Shown here: positions 62,301 through 64,000 of the stretch, piece by piece | Layout of the letters: each line of letters opens with the position of its first letter | Position numbering within the stretch: the first letter of the stretch is position 1 | Assembly (NCBI GenBank): GCA_039881145.1 | Contig: JAYKKI010000127.1 | Location: forward strand, 3,348,001 to 3,412,000 | From: Druceiella hillmani | Taxonomy: Eukaryota > Arthropoda > Insecta > Lepidoptera > Hepialidae | Direction: 5' to 3' | Length of the DNA stretch: 64,000 nt | The notes under the pieces: model-generated | What the model saw: the letters and a program-made list of their open reading frames with translations, nothing else | Databases searched by the model: none | What the model was told of the DNA's origin: nothing | Program-made: the position numbers and the translations under genes

Positions 62301-63479
62301 CTCTCGTTTCAGAAATCCACTTAGTAAACACAGTCAGCGCGAACCGTACCACAATACACATTTGCAGCACCTAATGCTAAAAGTATTATTTAATAACAAC
62401 ACAAATATTCTAAATGCTTTTGGCTATAGTGGAAAATATGCATACTAGAATATTACTTTTTTACATATTATATAACTCAATTTATTTAAATCTAATAGGC
62501 AAACAATATTTTAGTAAAAAATTATCTTATTATAATATTACAATCAATTAAAAAGAAAGTAGAAGAAAAGCTTTGATAAATTTCTGGAAAAAAATTTTGA
62601 GGCATAAAGACAAGTAACTAACTTTCAAGTGATCGTTTTCAAATAGTAAAGCCTTATTGAAGAATTAATAAAAAACATGCGTCGAAACCATCTGTGTAGA
62701 CTAGGTCACTACTAGTGCTTTAATTTTCTTTCGCGTGTTGAAATTCGTAACGAGAATGTCAACTTCCGAGTGCGCGTCTATTAAGATGACAAATCTAACA
62801 GGTGCATGAAAATTGACTAAATTGTAATATACGAATGGTAATAGGGATAAAGAAATGTTTTAATATTAACCACTTAATATGTCCTAAAAAGTTATTTTGA
62901 ATGGTTTGAATTGTCATGCTTCTCACCTCGCCAACTGTACGGCGTGTAATTCATTAGTTTTCGTAATGGTTACATTAAGCAGTTTCTCTGCCCGGTTTAT
63001 TTATCTATACGAACATATACATATCAACTTACAAGACGACCACACACAATCAAACTAACCGTCAAGAATTGTTATGTAGTAAAAATCTGTTTCGTTTTTG
63101 CCCTGCATAATTTGCACCAAGGGAAACACTGTGAATAAGTAGTTTATAAAGAAATAAAGAGCCAGCCTGTTCCTCTAACTTTTTCTGTATTGATGTTTAT
63201 ATACTGCGCTGCGTGTGATCAGTACATTGTCAAATTACAAAACGAATGAAATCGTGCATTTTTAATAACTCTTTCAACATTCTAGTAGCCTACCGTATTT
63301 ATCCAAGAATTCTTCTAGGTTATTTTCTCGATGAAAAGACCAAATTTTCATAACACTTAAATATTTGCTTCGTTACTTCCGCCACCTTGCAAAGTACTTT
63401 AAATATTCATGAGAGTGTACAGTCCATCGCATTGGAAAGGGAAATAGTGACCTTTTTAAATCTGATTTTTGAAGTAAGA
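59311..63479. other. Gene-free body of copy C, middle part
   Basis: Matched blocks with A and B. Small GC-rich spots at 61.33-61.40 and 62.92-63.0 and the strongly conserved block at 62278-62385 lie here. The frames 60161-60352 (+), 61549-61764 (-) and 61819-62082 (-) are short and are not kept in the other copies. Confidence 0.5.
60360..60649 (+). mobile_element. Helitron-like 3' end, copy C
   Basis: GGTCAGGGGCAAATCCCAGA, GCGG-TCGAAG-CCAC, GGGCTTATG, CTAG at 60646-60649, then T. It is shared with copy B, so insertion came before the B/C split. Confidence 0.6.
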
Positions 63480-63765
63480 TTTCCGATTACTGGTGAGCGA
63501 GCAGTAACTTTCCCGTCCTCCCGAGCGGGAAATGGAAGGAAATTTTGCAGGAAAATTTGGAAATTTTCGCAAATTTAAATAACTCCGTTAGAATTGGCCG
63601 GTCTCAAGGTAGCGCAACAGGACGCATCTAACAATTCGATAGCGCCGCATTTCGATAGCGCGTCGTATAATTGGTATTGTCGGCCAGTTGCTATGTCGAT
63701 TTAAGCTATCATTGACCGATTCCTTTCAGGTTTTCTACTGGTTGCTGCATAAATAATACTTTTCA
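63480..63765. other. Island VI, copy C
   Basis: Same order as copy A, with GGCCGGTCTCAAGGTAGCGC, then a deletion of the TTTTTCCATGCC segment, then CGATAGCGCGTCGTATAATT. Confidence 0.6.
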
Positions 63766-63883
63766 GGCCACAGAAATATCTTAAATCAAAAATATTATCA
63801 CGCATTGAAATACGTGAAATAAATATGTGAAATATTACATTAACCTGAAATACAAAACTTTAAACAAAATATTTTCAGATCAG

Positions 63884-64000
63884 ATCGTCCTTGTATTAAG
63901 AATAAAGACTGTATTGAATTCATTTTAATTCATATAAACCGGTTAAGTGTGCATCTGACTCGCGCATCGAGGGTCCATAACTAGTTAGAAATAAATTTAC
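63884..64000. repeat. Start of a fourth duplication copy
   Basis: CGTCCTTGTATTAAGAATAA, GTGCATCTGACTCGCGCATC and GGTCCATAACTAGTTAGAAA follow in the order of 36.92-37.03 kb of copy B. The copy is cut by the window end, so the array continues to the right. Confidence 0.88.

Larger units (their letters stand above)
56620..63880. repeat. Tandem segmental duplication, copy C
   Basis: It starts in the middle of the unit, at the equivalent of 38,425 in copy B, and lacks the first 1.8 kb. Matches include 57.60-57.90 with 30.88-31.16; 57.89-58.33 with 31.16-31.62; 58.76-59.3 with 32.0-32.55; 59.96-60.1 with 32.7-32.85; 60.9-63.88 with 32.84-36.02. The last 0.9 kb of the unit (copy A 36.03-36.92) is missing at its end, where the next copy starts. 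Confidence 0.87.

Overview
This window is AT-rich animal DNA, most likely from an insect, and I could not find one convincing intact host gene. The longest open frames are transposon remnants, frames through tandem repeats or (TA)n runs, or frames crossing small GC-rich islands. Several dispersed repeats resemble families I know as common in moths and butterflies: a 'GCGAGTC-GACTCGC' type repeat at 27.4, 36.9 and 63.9 kb, and Helitron-type 3' ends with a GC hairpin followed by CTAG-T at 38.27, 42.66 and 60.65 kb. A lepidopteran is therefore my first guess, but this is inference and other insects are not excluded.

Left part (1-25.9 kb): a gene desert with scattered old elements. It holds a tRNA-like SINE head (about 175-300), an 80-bp duplication (2427), a broken non-LTR retrotransposon end (2590-3200), a palindromic element with a 15-bp target-site duplication and hammerhead-ribozyme-like cores in both arms (4075-4386), a 25-bp minisatellite (6992-7539), a 48-bp triplet repeat (9161-9304), a decayed mariner with both terminal repeats (9659-10543), long (TA)n tracts, and a nested MITE (15.6-16.0 kb). 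GC-rich islands of unknown function lie near 5.5, 11.2, 17.8 and 20.1 kb.

Right part (27-64 kb): the main structural result is a diverged tandem duplication of about 9.5 kb of non-coding DNA. Copy A is about 27.06-36.61 kb, copy B about 36.61-47.08 kb and copy C about 56.62-63.88 kb. A fourth copy starts at about 63.88 kb and runs off the window. Matched blocks keep the same order and contain the same GC-rich islands, but each copy has its own insertions and deletions. Copy A gained Helitron-helicase and non-LTR fragments and a 160-175 bp tandem array. Copy B lost about 0.8 kb that is replaced by a Tc1 element sitting inside a (TA)n tract, and gained an unclassified segment of about 0.74 kb. 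Copies B and C are separated by about 9.5 kb of other DNA that includes the 5' half of a Helitron Rep/helicase gene on the minus strand (50.3-52.6 kb), with one stop inside a perfect 46-bp palindrome and two frameshifts.

Two members of one Tc1 (DD34E-type) family are present. The one at 25.9-27.3 kb is full length but full of stops. The one at 40.0-41.15 kb is younger, with an open N-terminal half and a precise internal deletion that removes the second and third catalytic residues. Neither can make an active transposase. The window reads as a repeat-built, gene-free region rather than a set of cooperating genes.
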